This document shows, piece after piece, positions 47,576-59,168 of a DNA stretch of 64,000 nucleotides. Below the pieces are notes generated by a model. That model was not told where the DNA came from. It saw only the letters and a list, made by a program, of their open reading frames with translations, and searched no databases. The stretch comes from Stratiolaelaps scimitus (Eukaryota; Arthropoda; Arachnida; Mesostigmata; Laelapidae). Both the position numbers and the translations under genes were made by a program. The DNA lies in the NCBI GenBank assembly GCA_019614645.1, contig JABWDB010000001.1:28141501-28205500 (forward strand), in the 5' to 3' direction. Within the stretch, counting starts at the first letter, position 1. Each line of letters begins with the position of its first letter.

Positions 47576-49492
47576 GACGCGAAGTAATAAAATCAAGCAC
47601 TGGCAGTATTGCGGCCAAAAAAGCCAAAAATCGACCAAAAAGTTCGGCGACCTGCTTGCATTAACGATGCGTCATCATCCATTCGACACATACATGTACG
47701 TAAGAAAATTTCCATGGTTCACCTGTGGTGTCGTAGGTGTCTGAATGACTATCCGTATGCACAGTGTGCATATGTGCATACATACGCTGGCTTGCTGTTA
47801 CGAGATAGCACGATAACATTACTGCTATGGGCGGGTCCCCCGGTCAAAACTTCCTACATCTGACGGCACACGCGCATCACAACGATTCCGCGTTGACCTT
47901 GTCCGCGATCTCCTCGTAGGAGTGCTACTAGTGCTCTGGCTACCTCGCATAGAATACTTGCTGCACGTCAACCAGAATAAGTTTCCAAGGGGTACGTGTA
48001 GCTTAGCATCGCGCATAAACACGCGCCGATGCGGCGGAGACTAGCGCGCCAAACTCTATATTTATTTACCTGCTACTAAGAGTTGCTTTCCGAGGGAGCC
48101 GAGAAAAGTCGGTTCGCTTGCTGCCCTGCCCACCATTTACAGCCTGGTAGATCGGTGCCCCTGCTGCAGGGCAACCGTCCTCTACCCGTTCTTTTGCTAT
48201 CTCTCTCTATCTCTCTCCTGCCTCCCTCATCCGCTTCCTCCCTAATGGTATCCGCAAAGGTGCTCGTGACCAACTCGACGATAGTGACGACGCCTCTTGC
48301 CACACTCGCTTCCTGTGTTCGGCAAGCTTGCTTCTCGTTCTCGGCCGAACTGTGCTATTCGTGACGAGTTACTGCGTCGTCATCGTACCGTGCAACTCTG
48401 CCAGCCTTACCAACCACCCCCTTCAAAACCTCTCATTGCACCCTGGCTTCGAGGTATTTCACTTTTGCAGACGACCACATCCAGACACGCATTATAGACA
48501 GGCCAATATTTCACTATTTGTTCGGCGAATTGCCTCACGGTGTATCCAGCCAAAAGGTAGATACGCAAGCGGGCTGCTAGATGATGGTGCCGCCGCCTCT
48601 TCTAGACATCGCCGTTATCGTAAAGGCTTGCTGCTGCTGCAACCGGCGCCGCCACCGCTAGCGCCACTCCTGGCTGCGTCAGACCCGCCGCCCTACGCTT
48701 GGTAGCTTGGTGGATACTCCTGCATATTCTGCTTGAAACGACTGAATTCTAAACAAGAGCAAGCGTTCAAAGCGACGCGCATGCGGGTTACCCTGGGGAT
48801 GTGTAACGGGAAATGGGGGCTCGTGGTGAATAAGTCACAGTTGGCCGGGGGCCAACACGGCAGTCACAGGCGGACTCGTGGCCAGGGCCAATCAGCTTCC
48901 TGCGCGTTAACTTCAGGCCTCTTCCCGTGAAGAGGCCATGGGTGAGCGTTGTTTGCTACACACGTAAGTCTTTCCCCGCAGCACGCTTTAACCCTCACCA
49001 AGCCCTTGGACTAGAACTAAATAGGACCGGCATTCTAAACAACCTTTATAGAAATGACATGACACAGAGAGGGGTAGGATAGGGCAAACATTAAACGCAA
49101 GACGACCCTTCTCCCAACGCCATGATCTCTTCTTTCCTGTTCACGTATGACGTGTCTAGCGCAGCTTTTATATTATAATACTACGATAGCTTTTACAAGC
49201 ATTTGTTAGTTGGGTAGTTTGGCTGATTGCTGTGGCGAATTAGAGACGTAGTCGATCACACATCTTGTAAAACTATGAAAAATACGTTGAAATCAATAGT
49301 AATGGTATTACGTGTTCGGCACGTAGGGTTGTGATAATTCCTTCAAAGACCTACCGTGGTATAGATGTACGCCAGCTAGGCGACATCGCAGTCGTAGTTC
49401 GTTAGCAATATTTTTGAAGCTTGCGCAAACCATGTTGCCTCATTTATTTAAGGTACTGTTCCGGAATAGGCTCCTTTCTATCTACTGCTTAC

Positions 49493-49784
49493 TTGTCTGC
49501 TTGCGACAACCTTGTAAAGCCTTGCGTTTGTAAGGTAGCCAAATTGATCAACCACGTGAATTAAAACGGTCAAGTTCCCTGAAGATTGCAAGGTCCTTTG
49601 TCCTACGCTCTGGTCCAACGTATGCCAAAGATAGCCTGACAACCGCGGTTTACAGAAGTAATTGTTAGCGCCACAAGGCCAGGTCACTACGGTCACTTGG
49701 ACCCATGAGTCCCAACTAAACGAATCAACATGGAGATTAATGCCGTAGCATTTTGACTGACTTCGCCAAGAGGCTGCAGCTTTA
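49493..49784 (-). CDS. Exon, possibly degenerate kinase middle lobe
   Basis: A textbook acceptor (a T12 tract then ttggttaccttcag) and a good donor (ACAA|gtaagc) enclose 292 bases, one base plus 97 open codons. The peptide starts KAAASWRSQSKCYG. Weak similarity to the middle of a PKA-type kinase can be drawn: INLHVDSFSW for the LVKLEFSF strand, VTVVTWPCGANNYF for the hinge (VMEYVPGGEMF), and VVDQFGYLTNARLYKVV for the stretch after the catalytic loop (IDQQGYIxxxxFGFAKxV). If that is right, the catalytic-loop Asp and the DFG motif are not preserved. The exon itself is well supported by splice signals; the kinase reading is inference. Confidence 0.5.
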
Positions 49785-49858
49785 CTGAAGGTAACCAACG
49801 AATCAAAAAAAAAAATAGTGTGAAGAGCCAGCAGCTGTCCTCTTTGGCCATAACTTAC

Positions 49859-49918
49859 TCATAAGAATTATAGGAATTATAAGATAGAATAGAATTCATC
49901 CTTATCGTATTGTGACAC
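49859..49918 (-). CDS. Short upstream exon of the same gene
   Basis: A donor (TATGA|gtaagt) starts a 74-base intron leading to the exon at 49784, and the split codon GA|T joins in phase. The acceptor is accttgtttag. The 60-base exon reads HNTIRMNSILSYNSYNSY, which is AT-rich and Asn/Ser/Tyr-biased. The intron is convincing; the coding reading is moderate. Its 5' phase does not match the exon at 52094, so another exon would be needed between them. Confidence 0.4.
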
Positions 49919-52093
49919 CTAAACAAGGTAAATAGTGGTTGCGGTGGCCATATTTGGCACATGTTGTGTCCTTGTCAACTTCAGCGGTGAGTGGGTCAGA
50001 GGTGTGGGGCGCAGATTGTGGAAGAGGCGGAAGAAATTAATGATGCAGCAAATGATTAGAGACGGTTGCGGGTCAAGGTCGGTGCGTACGGGTGCCGAAA
50101 CTGCAGCATTGCATCCTGCTGGCGCCAACAAGGAGTCCGTACAGACGAGTGATGTGATAATTTCGATTCATGTTAATATGTTCATTAGTATCTATTACGT
50201 TCAGCTAATTCTTGCACGGTTGAAACACTGGAAGAATAGGGCTGCAAAAAAGTTTTTTTTTTCTGACGTGTGTGTGTGTGTATCGCATTACAGTAATTAT
50301 GTATTATATGTTGGCGCGTGACCTTGCATTCGCCATTTCTCAGATTATACAATAGATCCCGCAACAGTGTACAGTACTTGACCATATTTTTGGTTTGGAA
50401 TATGAATATTTGCTTTATCTATGTACGTGTATAGTTGCAATCCATCTCCATAAGAGGATCAGGTATGCCACAGTTGTCGTACTCAGCGAGTTTTACCTAC
50501 GCTTTCATGGAGTTGATTTTTCTTCGACCAGCTACCCTGGTATTTGATACATGTTCATAGTCCGAACCTCGCTTCGGATGTTGGGGTGTGTCTTATCCCC
50601 CATGCAACGAACGTTGAGTCTACAAAATTCAAGTGTACAGTCGTTCACCGAAGGACTCTTCCGAGCTTATCCAACGAAGGCTACACATTTTGAGGAGTTT
50701 GCATACGAAAGGGTGCCACCTCTATAAGTCAAGCAGACGGCATTTCATTTTTTGTGTCCCTCTGAGAATTTTGGCATCATGATGGAAAATACTGTCCCTT
50801 CCCACTTTTGGATAGTGACATCTTTACATCTATTCCATGCATGTGTGTGTTCTGTCAGTGCATTTGTGTGTGTGTGTGTGTATATCAATTACTAGATTCC
50901 ATCTTACCAAGCCGTGGCCAATGTTTAATCATTTTTTTTTCTTTTTTAAGATTTTTTCCAACCCACGGCGAACTCTCAGTCTCGTCTCCTTTAAGTTCAG
51001 CCGTCCCGGATCGAATCGAATCCGCGCCAGAAAATAAACTGACTCAATATACTACACACGCTACCGCCTGAGATCATTCTCCGGCGCTATATACGATCTG
51101 AACGTCCATAAGTGGTATTAATCCTGGCAGAGTGAACTTATTCGATCCAAGCCGCACCGGCTTATGTTGCTGCAATATTTAGCGGCAGTATTTTGCGAAT
51201 CGGTTAATTAATCTGTGTCCGTTTAACTGGACCCATCGTTAACGGCTGGTTCAGCAATATTTTCCTTTCGGAAGTAACAGCAACATAGTTGAGGGCCTTG
51301 GGACAGACAAGCGCGAGACCGTGGGCCGTTCGTGTATGGCATACAACTCTTTATTGGTAGTGCAGCCAAGACTTTCCTAGCTCTGTGCAAGAGACAGAAA
51401 TGGATACACACTTTTGGCAAAATGCCAGACCGTTGTTTGACTCGATGGGTTCTGTCACTCGTAGAGTTCTGTAAATGTGCTGATCCCTGTTCCACAAGCA
51501 AGCTTCCACAATAGAAGGAAGAAAGAAAACCTTTCCGATTCGTCGATACATGTACAATCAATCGATTAGCCAGCGCACCATGGCCAATAGGCCACCTTGG
51601 CCACAACGTCCCACGCTTCGATGTAATACGTGCGCTGAACACTTGCTCATTTTTCTATTGCGCAACGCTCACCTTTTACCTTTCTAATCATTCCGTGAAT
51701 GTCAATTTTGATCGATAACCCGAAGAATTCGGGTAGAATCGACGATCAAGGAACACGCTGCGAACTTGGTGCGACGCTATGCTCTGATCACCTGTTTACA
51801 TTTCGTGAAACCTGTGGAGTGGCTACCTTTTCATCATTATGTCATAGGCTTCCAGCATAAGCTTGCGCGTCCTACAGAACGGTGACAAAAGTGCTATCGT
51901 ATGCGGCCGTATCTCGTCGATCGATACTGTCCTCTATCCTGTCGAAAGCTCGTTTCGTTCTGTGGTGGAAATCCAATCTAAGGAAAGCCTTCTGCATGCT
52001 TCATCGCATCGTCATCGAATCGATCCGCCGACAACGCTCGTCAAACTTCAAGTGGAAATCTAGAACGAGAGATGAGGTCGGTCAGATACTCAC
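49919..52093. other. Presumed intron region of the kinase-like gene
   Basis: No exon is firmly visible here, although the reading phases require at least one. Candidates with good donors near 50497 and 51670 (minus strand) fail because their frames close or the phase does not fit. It contains GT runs at 50271 and 50868. Confidence 0.4.
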
Positions 52094-52160
52094 GTTGAGT
52101 GTCTCGTTGGCGCGCAGAAGGTGAACAATGTTCACCCTGCTGCAGACTTTCATTGCAACT
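52094..52160 (-). CDS. Kinase-like exon with VAMK lysine
   Basis: A good acceptor (acttctctatgtcggtgattag) and a strong donor (CTCAAC|gtgagtat) enclose 67 bases reading VAMKVCSRVNIVHLLRANET then LN. In PKA catalytic subunits the third strand and the start of helix C have the pattern YAMKIL, then basic and hydrophobic residues, then HTLNEK. The spacing from AMK to TLN is the same here. The Lys of VAMK would be the ATP-anchoring lysine. With the upstream exon it gives QKTGNR|VAMK, matching KETGNHYAMK. I infer a divergent AGC-family kinase, or a pseudokinase if the other motifs are really lost. Confidence 0.55.
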
Positions 52161-52578
52161 CTAATCACCGACATAGAGAAGTGTCACACCAGCCGCGACA
52201 CAGATAGCAGTATGTGTGATCTGATGGACCACGTTATCCATTGGGTGGTTCAATTCCAATCGAGTGTGTCTCTTATACCTATTACCGATCATGGTTGCTG
52301 TTGTATATTTTCTGACTCACAATCGTATCAAAGAGTCAGCATCGTATCAAGAGTAAGAGCATATTGCTATATAAGTGTTGCAGTGTATCGTTCTAGCAGA
52401 AGGCACGTTTGTTCGAGCCAGTCTGGTTACGCCCTGCGTCCCCGACTCAGGCCCCAATCATCGTTTAGGTTTTCTGCAAGCTCTGATAAAGTCAACGCGC
52501 GTGACCCGACAACCACGAGCTGCTTCGTGTGAGCTGTGACCCTCAAAGGGCTAGTCTTTTGTTGTCTCTGGCGCTCCG

Positions 52579-52595
52579 TATATATATATATATAT
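52579..52595. repeat. (TA)n microsatellite
   Basis: A short TA run in the intron just after the exon at 52610. Confidence 0.85.
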
Positions 52596-52609
52596 CTTAA
52601 CACACTTAC

Positions 52610-52649
52610 CTATTTCCAGTTTTTTGCGTACCTATTGCATATATGAATC
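52610..52649 (-). CDS. Kinase-like exon, end of the glycine loop
   Basis: A strong donor (AATAG|gtaagtg) ends a 40-base segment. The open phase reads FIYAIGTQKTGN, with the last codon AG|A split to Arg and completed by the exon at 52160. It aligns with the second strand and turn of PKA-type kinases (GRVMLVKHKETGN), sharing TGN at the same distance from AMK. The acceptor (ctctaaccaaaatag) is fair. The classical glycine loop is not complete in this exon. Confidence 0.45.
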
Positions 52650-55361
52650 CTATTTTGGTTAGAGCACTTGAATAGGCTAGATTTTATTTGATGAAATTTC
52701 AGAAAGTATCACCAATTCAAACGAATAATTTCGTTCCGCCATATGTCGACAGTGGCGTGAGGCGTTAATTGTGTCAGCCCTTGTAGCAAAGTACCATCTG
52801 CGGGCGTAGCCCTCAACAAAATTGTAGGCGACGACAATTAATGGCAGTAGCAATCGTAAAGCTAAGCATAATTCGGGCGATGTGTCAGTTCTTCATCCTA
52901 ATTTTATGAAGACTCCTCCTTAATGATATTTCGATTGCATTACGAATAATGACGTGACAACGCGTTGCTCTCGTTGACTTGCATACATTGTACTTTTAGC
53001 ATAAAGCCTTCAAAAAATCATTCTTTTGAAAATCACTCTAGTTGCAGGTCTTAAATATAAGGCACTTAAATCTCATTTATTGGTTCAATATTGTCGCAAG
53101 TTATATCGCTTCGTCGCTGATACTTTAGCGGTCAGCCGTCCGCCTGAAAATAATACTGCATATTTTATAGTGGAAATAATAGCTCATTTCACTACAGGTA
53201 AATGCGTCGGGGACAGAGGAATGAATTCAGATTATTTATCGATTTGGCTAAATCATGTTTGCGCTACACAGAGTGCCTGATGATTTGTTGGCGTGTCGTT
53301 TTTATGCGGATGCAACTTACGCAGCGTTTTGTCCTTCGCACTGATATGGCGAACGCCACATAATAGTGGGTTCAGAAGTTTAAATGCTAACGCCAGTTAG
53401 AGATATAGTAGGTGTCGGCCCCTATGAAATGATGCCGGGCCCGCACAGACAGACCACTGCAACACGAAACGATCTCTAAATATGTGTGAGAACAACACCT
53501 ATCAGTGGTTACTGCACATTTCACTCAATACTTTATGAACGACAACAATAGGATCATCTCGAGGCGAAGTCCGACCAACGGGAATAGAATATGAGCACAT
53601 AAATATTATGTTCACCACCATTTCTTACAATGCCTACGTTCGTCAACGAGCTCTTGTACTCTAGAATGTTCCCTTCTCCAGAACTGAAGACGACGTCTCT
53701 CTCCGAAGACAGACGAGTTTAAACTTTAAACGGGAACACCAGATCGTATCTATACAAGTTAGTGAACGAGTTGAACCCCTTTCATTGAGATTAAATGTGT
53801 CCCTGTTTAGTGCAGAGGCCGGTCGTGAACCTGCTGTGTCCTCTAGTACGATATCGACAATTTCTTCATAAATCTTGAAAGAACATGTGCACAACGTGCA
53901 ATGCATCGGCCATTCTCCATAAATATTAGTTGCGTCGAGCTTGATATATACGCTAGCTGGCACTGGAGTATTTCCTCAGCGTGTCTGATTTTCGCTTATG
54001 GCTAGCCGGATCATTTCTCTCCGCGTTCGAATACAATCCTAGAAACTACATCATGGGTGAGCTTTCAGCAGTGAGGGGCCCTTAGCCCTCACAACCGATC
54101 GATCTAACTGACATAACACGAACGTTATACGGGGTTGTGGTCAGAGTCTTTAAGGCCAGCGAAGTTCTCTACGTACTACTGGTATAAGTTGAGAATTGGC
54201 TGTCATTAATGTACATGACCCTAGCCGATACAACAGGGCGCGGGTATGTTAGCAAATTTGCGATGTTGTTTTTGTACAAATGTCCATAACTCTCATAATG
54301 TCCACTGGGGTATGCTGGCCGTACTGCGCTGTGATATTCTCCTGTTTTAGGTGGATTTCCAGAGTGACTGCGAGCTGACAAGGGCGGCATAGATGCCTAT
54401 CGTAATTAAGGCCCAGAGTTCTGTGATGGCTTTACGAAAGTGTAGCTATTCCTCAAATTTGCCTCTCGCTGCCTGACAAATATCGTGGTTGAACACAGTA
54501 CAATTGTGAAGGCCTTCAAAATTAACACGTTTTTAAAGGACGCGGCAAGCAATTGTGTTTCAATTATCTGCCCATCAATATCTCCGGTCTCTTTTGCAGA
54601 GTGTTTGACAAAGTAACTTCATCAAATTGAGGATTTTGTCATTAGGTGAAATATTATATATAGTCTGATAAACAAAACAGCGTAAAGCATTCGACGTCGT
54701 AGCATCTTGCTCCTTCGGAATTATAATAGTTAGCCATATGTAATTTACACGATAATGCTTGTAATTTACTTATTAGCTTTATGCCAGAATAATAAGTGCA
54801 TGAACTAAAACGACACAGTTTCGGCGGCTGAAAACGCGCAATTTTGTGGTCTACGAGGCAGTCTTCTTGGCACCTCTCCGTTGTCATTATTTCATAATGA
54901 TGACACCATGTGTGCAGTTATTCTAACCCGATTATACATATCCGCGTGATTCGCTCGCTTCATTAGGCTTAAATCTTTCTGATTTTATCTCCAGGGGGCA
55001 GCCATGACTCAGCTGAGATTGAGAAATTACTTAATTTCGAACTGCCTGCCAGCACGCACAGCTAATCTGTCCTGGTCTACTTTCGTCCGCCTACAATTGA
55101 GTGAGTCTGTGACAATGACCATTTAGGTTAACTCTTGCTGGAGTACCTACGGTTAGAGTTTACCCTAGCGAAATACGCGCCACACTCGACCCTATCTCTG
55201 TACTGTAAAAGCATTTCTTTAGAAAGTTGTAAATACGCTCAATAATTGTTTTTCCGTCGTGTTTTATCGACTGCCTAATAAGCCAGATAAATGTGAAGTA
55301 ACTGATTTTGTACCGAAAGCTGAAGTTTGATATTCTCATCATTAGTAGATGTATTAGATAC
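52650..55361. other. Presumed intron region; no firm exon
   Basis: AT-rich unique DNA. Minus-strand frames at 53661-53963 and 54169-54390 have varied composition but no motif and no clean splice limits. Nothing else is supported. Confidence 0.4.
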
Positions 55362-55406
55362 CTCCCGGCATGAATTGTACATCTGCGTTCGAATGTAATT
55401 CATCGG
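55362..55406 (-). CDS. Weak candidate exon upstream of the kinase exons
   Basis: An acceptor aatattgtttcag and a donor-like GGGAG|gtatct enclose 45 bases reading DELHSNADVQFMPG. Its 3' phase (one base, G) fits the next exon (GA), giving a Gly at the junction where a glycine loop would end. The donor is weak and the peptide is not diagnostic. Confidence 0.25.
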
Positions 55407-56372
55407 CTGAAACAATATTAACAAACAATATTAACCCCAATATAATATATTATATGAATCTTAGGATGGTACGAATGCATATAGTTAGAGCAATGTTTTC
55501 AATCCTGCGCGTATGAAACGCGTTGTTTTGTCTCACATACACGCAGTCAAGTCAGGGAACCGAGCCACGCTGATCTCTCATGGTCCTCATCGAAATCAAG
55601 GATCTTCAACGGAAGATTTCACCTTCTCATCGTCTGTAGCGTTTGCGATACCTAATAATAATAATAATAAAATCAATTTATATGGAAACGCATGGTTTTA
55701 GATAAAACTGAGACGGCATGTCGCTGGGTGTCGCGATTTATTGTTGTACTCATATAGCTTCCTGCAGTACTAGAAAGAGCAGTTGTAACTTCAACGCAAT
55801 CGCTGAGCTGTGTTCCATTAAATTAATATCTATGTTATCCCATACATTAACCAAGAGATGAAATATAAGAACGCAGATTGAATGTCGATTATTATATTTC
55901 AACTACCACCGTTGTTCTTCGAGCAACAACGTGTGTCGTTTGGAGCGTCTGTTAACGCTAGCGTTTTGTCGTAGCTAACATACATGGCGTATTATACTCG
56001 GACCTCACTACTGGAGCTGGCCATTAGATAACGACACGATAGTGATCCTTCCAAAAAGCACACAATAGCACAATGCACACGAACTGCATTAATTCTGGCG
56101 CATCCACTAATGTGAACTCGGGTGCGGATTCGACTTAGTTAGCTCGTAGTCCGTCACGCGAAGCTACGATTGTGCCCGTATAGATCTGTTGGGATTTGTT
56201 CCTGCTCGCCTATCCCGTATTCGAGATAGAGACGAAGGCAGGCACAGGCCATGTTCGGTGTATCAGGACTATTTTATCATCACAAACGTATGCCCTCTAC
56301 TTAATGGTGGCTACCGAAGCAGGCCATCCCTACGTCTGACGACATCGGGCCAGTGAACCGCCAGCAGAGTCA

Positions 56373-56411
56373 GCAAACGTCGGAAGACTGGCAGCGAGCA
56401 AACGTCGGAAA
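56373..56411. repeat. Direct repeat AGCAAACGTCGGAA
   Basis: Two copies of the 14-base unit lie about 25 bases apart at the edge of the CpG-rich block. It is a possible duplicated binding site. Confidence 0.6.
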
Positions 56412-56483
56412 TTCGGCAGCCAAGCTCGAAACGCGCACGAGTGGGGTTCGGGGCTGCAGGGGGGGGGCGAAGCGTCACTTACC

Positions 56484-56680
56484 CACAACATCGTGTAATT
56501 AATGTACGCAGCCGCTACCGGCGCGCCGGCAGCCAGCAGCCACCGTCAGCATTCGCGCTAGACCACCAGTGAAGTTCCGCGGCCCCCTCGACCCCCCCCC
56601 CCCCCGTGTAAACCAGCTATCCCATGGTCCGTCGATGCGGCGAATCCGTCTATTGGTGCGGGCCCTACGCAAATGGGTGG
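56484..56680 (-). promoter_or_regulatory. CpG-rich first exon or promoter candidate
   Basis: A strong donor on the minus strand (TTGTGG|gtaagtgacg, exon end 56483-56484) sits at the edge of a short CpG-rich block with a G9 run (56459) and a C14 run (56592). An ATG lies nine bases before the donor. This looks like the first exon and promoter of a minus-strand gene, plausibly the kinase-like gene 4 kb downstream. The 5' limit is unknown. Confidence 0.4.
56592..56605. repeat. C14 run
   Basis: Fourteen C in a row inside the CpG-rich block. A G9 run on the same strand lies at 56459-56467. Confidence 0.9.
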
Positions 56681-57339
56681 AGGGAGAGGGACTCCGACGA
56701 GTGCCTTTATGAGACAGCGCCTCTGCTTAATAGCCTATCCACGTGACAATGGTGACGGGATTCGGCTGGGGACTGCCCTCGAGGTTTTTGCGGATACGCA
56801 GTGTTGTACGGGATACAGCGACGGCTGCTGAAGCCTACGGCCGACGGTGGGAACGATACAGAGTGATATACGCTGGATGTATAGGCTGAACGAGAGGATA
56901 CAGATGTTGCTTGGTGGGCTGAACGGCGCAGACGGAACGTGACGCTGATCCGCGTCAATGAATCCGACGAGTAGCGACTCCTAGATATGGTGGGACGTTT
57001 CTAGTGATAAACTGAGCCAATTGGCTATCGAATCGTTGTTGGACAATACTGAGATCGGTAGATTTGCTTCGGGACGACCTGACGTCCGTTTCAAGCGATC
57101 CATCGCCGGCGGCTGCTTTTTTTTTGCCAGTTTCTGTCGGATATATCAATCAAAACTGAGTAGTGCGTCCATTTTTAATAGCCACATATGAACAATTTCG
57201 GTCAATTGGTGGATTGTAAAATATTGCTATGTGTGGTGTAGTGTAATGAAATACGGTGTCTGCCGACTGTTCGACATTTGAGTAATTTAATTCAAATGCG
57301 GTCGTCTCTGTGATCCAGTGGGTATTCTGCGTCTTGCAG

Positions 57340-57555
57340 GCAGTTCATCATGCAAGAGCACGCACATATCAAAATAATGTTCACTGTCCCGAAAAAGAGA
57401 ACGCGCATCACGTTGTCCGTATTCATCCAATGTGCAAGGAAACCATACGAGTAAGCACACGAGCACAGCGGACATATTGCCGCTGTCCTCGATACCTGGG
57501 GTGACGGATCGATTGGCCTCATCAATTCGCTGATACCTTTAGGAAGTCTTTTGGG
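57340..57555 (+). pseudogene. Sugar-porter-like MFS exon with in-frame stop
   Basis: An acceptor with a pyrimidine tract (ggtattctgcgtcttgcag) and a strong donor (TTTTGGG|gtaagtcg) enclose 216 bases. One frame reads KKRTRITLSVFIQCARKPYE, then TAA (57452), then AHEHSGHIAAVLDTWGDG and SIGLINSLIPLGSLLG. The last part resembles the second membrane helix of trehalose or sugar transporters of the major facilitator family (SWIGSLMPLGALLGG), and the first part their opening helix. The stop breaks the frame; a donor-like CGA|gtaagc right at the stop offers an alternative splice. The next expected motif (GRR) was not found. It could be a pseudogene or a misread. Confidence 0.35.
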
Positions 57556-58904
57556 GTAAGTCGCTTTGGCCGACGTCCGCTTCACAGCTTTGCCCCTAGT
57601 CAGCAGTTTTCACTAAAGGCGGTAAGTTTCTTAGCTATGTGAGCGGCCATCGGCCCTCCTCCTTGTTCACCCTTAAAACGGGAGCCGGCAGAGTGAGTGG
57701 TGGATAGTTAACTATTCTCGATTTGAAGCAAACATTTCAAATAAACTAATATATCTGAAAAATGGCACGTTGGTGACTAGAATACTCAAATACTGTTATA
57801 TTTAAGACTAACTGTACTGATATGCAATCGGTTTTCTCCGGCCGAATGGCTGCACTAAATGTTTTTTTTTCCAAAATTCTTTCAGCGCCACAATGCATTA
57901 ATAATGATGAGATGACATAGCAGAACTCTCCCTATCGAAAGTATGAGTCCTGCCAAGCACAAACCCATAGATCTTGATTAGCATCAGTGATATCATTGAC
58001 ACCCTTAATACTCACAGGGTGGTCAAATATAGCTTTGGTAGAAACAATACTATTTCGTTCATTAGATAAGTGGATAAATTAAATCGATTGTGTTTTGTGC
58101 TGATAAGGATCAGGGAACGCAGCTCGGCCGCGTTCTACTTTGGTAAATAGTCAGTCAGACGTGACGAGGCGACACTCGTTGTTGAACTTTCCAAAACTCT
58201 TCTCGCTGAAGGCGAAGTCTATCTGGCCGAAGACGAAACCATCACCAATTTTGCTAATAGCTAAATTACTTGTTGGCTAAGTTTTGCCTTAGGACGCCAT
58301 CGTTAGTGAGTAGACCCTCAGGGTAAAATTCTCTAGGTAAACCCGCCTTCATCGTTGACTAGCGCTACCAGAAGATAATAATAATGTTACTAACAAGCTC
58401 GAAATCCGCAGGCTCAACTCGTTGTTGTCGGCAAGTAAGCCATCTTGAACCTAGTTTACATAACAAGGCCCGTTAGGCTGACTCAAAGAAACGCAGCTGT
58501 CTCTATATCCGATAATACCCGAATAGATTCGATGACCTCGTGGGCATCCTGATAGCCAATATACATATGTGATGTATCGCAATAAAATAAACAATTTCAA
58601 ATCCCGCTGCTAACTGAAACTACGACTTATGCCTTACCTGAAATGCAATCAAATAATAATAATAGATATGCCTATGTGTTTGTGTATGCATGCACCTATA
58701 TAATGTTCACCTGAATATTCCGACGACGGATAGAACAGGCGGCCGTGATTTGTCTAGATAGACCTCAATAATTTTATAAACCTGGAGGACAATTATACGA
58801 TCGTGGAGGGTGGATATGATAACAAAATAATCTTTGGCAAAACAATCAAGTATCGCCTGTGAGCCACAGCAGGAAAGTTCTCGAAACGGATAAACAAACA
58901 ATAA
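57556..58904. other. No supported gene
   Basis: Unique DNA. A second donor-like site (AAAGGCG|gtaagttt, near 57621) might bound a tiny exon after the MFS-like exon, but the intervening intron would be only about 45 bases. Nothing else is visible. Confidence 0.45.
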
Positions 58905-58916
58905 AGGAAGAGTTAA

Positions 58917-58975
58917 TCCCCCCCCCCCTAATCCCTAGAAATACCGACCTACTGTATGTTTGAATAAACGACTAA
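58917..58975 (+). mobile_element. Possible non-LTR retroelement 3' end, copy 2
   Basis: TAATCCCTAGAAAT followed by TGTATGTTTGAATAAACG, matching the order and wording of the segment at 10855-10920. It follows a C-run. It lies just downstream of the M13 exon on the opposite strand, so it is intronic to that gene. Confidence 0.4.
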
Positions 58976-59013
58976 GAGTTAAATACTAGAAATGTATCTA
59001 ACTAATCACTCAC

Positions 59014-59079
59014 CCTGAATGCCTGTTTAAGGCCACCGTTGTCCGCTATGTTCTCGCCTTGCGTGAGTCGTCCGTTTAC
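59014..59079 (-). CDS. M13 peptidase exon 4: GENIAD zinc-ligand motif
   Basis: A 66-base exon of 22 codons, phase 0 at both ends, with acceptor ctcgctttacag and donor AGG|gtgagtg. It encodes VNGRLTQGENIADNGGLKQA then FR. The motif GENIADNGG is the conserved M13 block in which Glu is the third zinc ligand and Asp orients it. It joins the exon at 62461 (ending FTVPGFGN) in frame, giving the canonical FxVxGxxVNG order. The expected downstream exons, ending in the C-terminal CxVW motif, were not found in the window. Confidence 0.9.
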
Positions 59080-59168
59080 CTGTAAAGCGAGTTGGAGATA
59101 CTGTTTAGGCTCGTGGATCTTGCACATGCATACATAAGTACCTCCTTAAAGTGATTAGGCATTTTTAG

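Larger units (their letters stand above)
44581..49492. other. No supported gene
   Basis: Unique DNA with TA runs at 45019-45065 and 47539-47575, a 14-bp inverted repeat at 44778, and a tRNA-like B-box at 47100. Frames are short and conflict between strands. A GC-richer patch at 48.0-48.7 kb has overlapping frames without motifs. Confidence 0.5.

Noticed and set aside
50502..50545. Minus-strand candidate exon with donor gtaaaac
   Set aside because: Its phase does not fit either neighbouring kinase-like exon and the peptide shows no similarity.
51671..51760. Minus-strand exon ending at a strong donor (AAAAG|gtgagc)
   Set aside because: One frame is open only after a TGA with no acceptor behind it, and the other two close before the donor. 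The missing kinase exon is therefore not here.
53281..53340. YADAT reading resembling an RNase H or RT fragment
   Set aside because: It is isolated, with stops on both sides and no other retroelement motif.
57341..57449. Possible LINE zinc-knuckle reading (HCPEKENAHHVVRIHPMC)
   Set aside because: The Cys/His spacing is irregular and another frame of the same segment fits a sugar transporter better.
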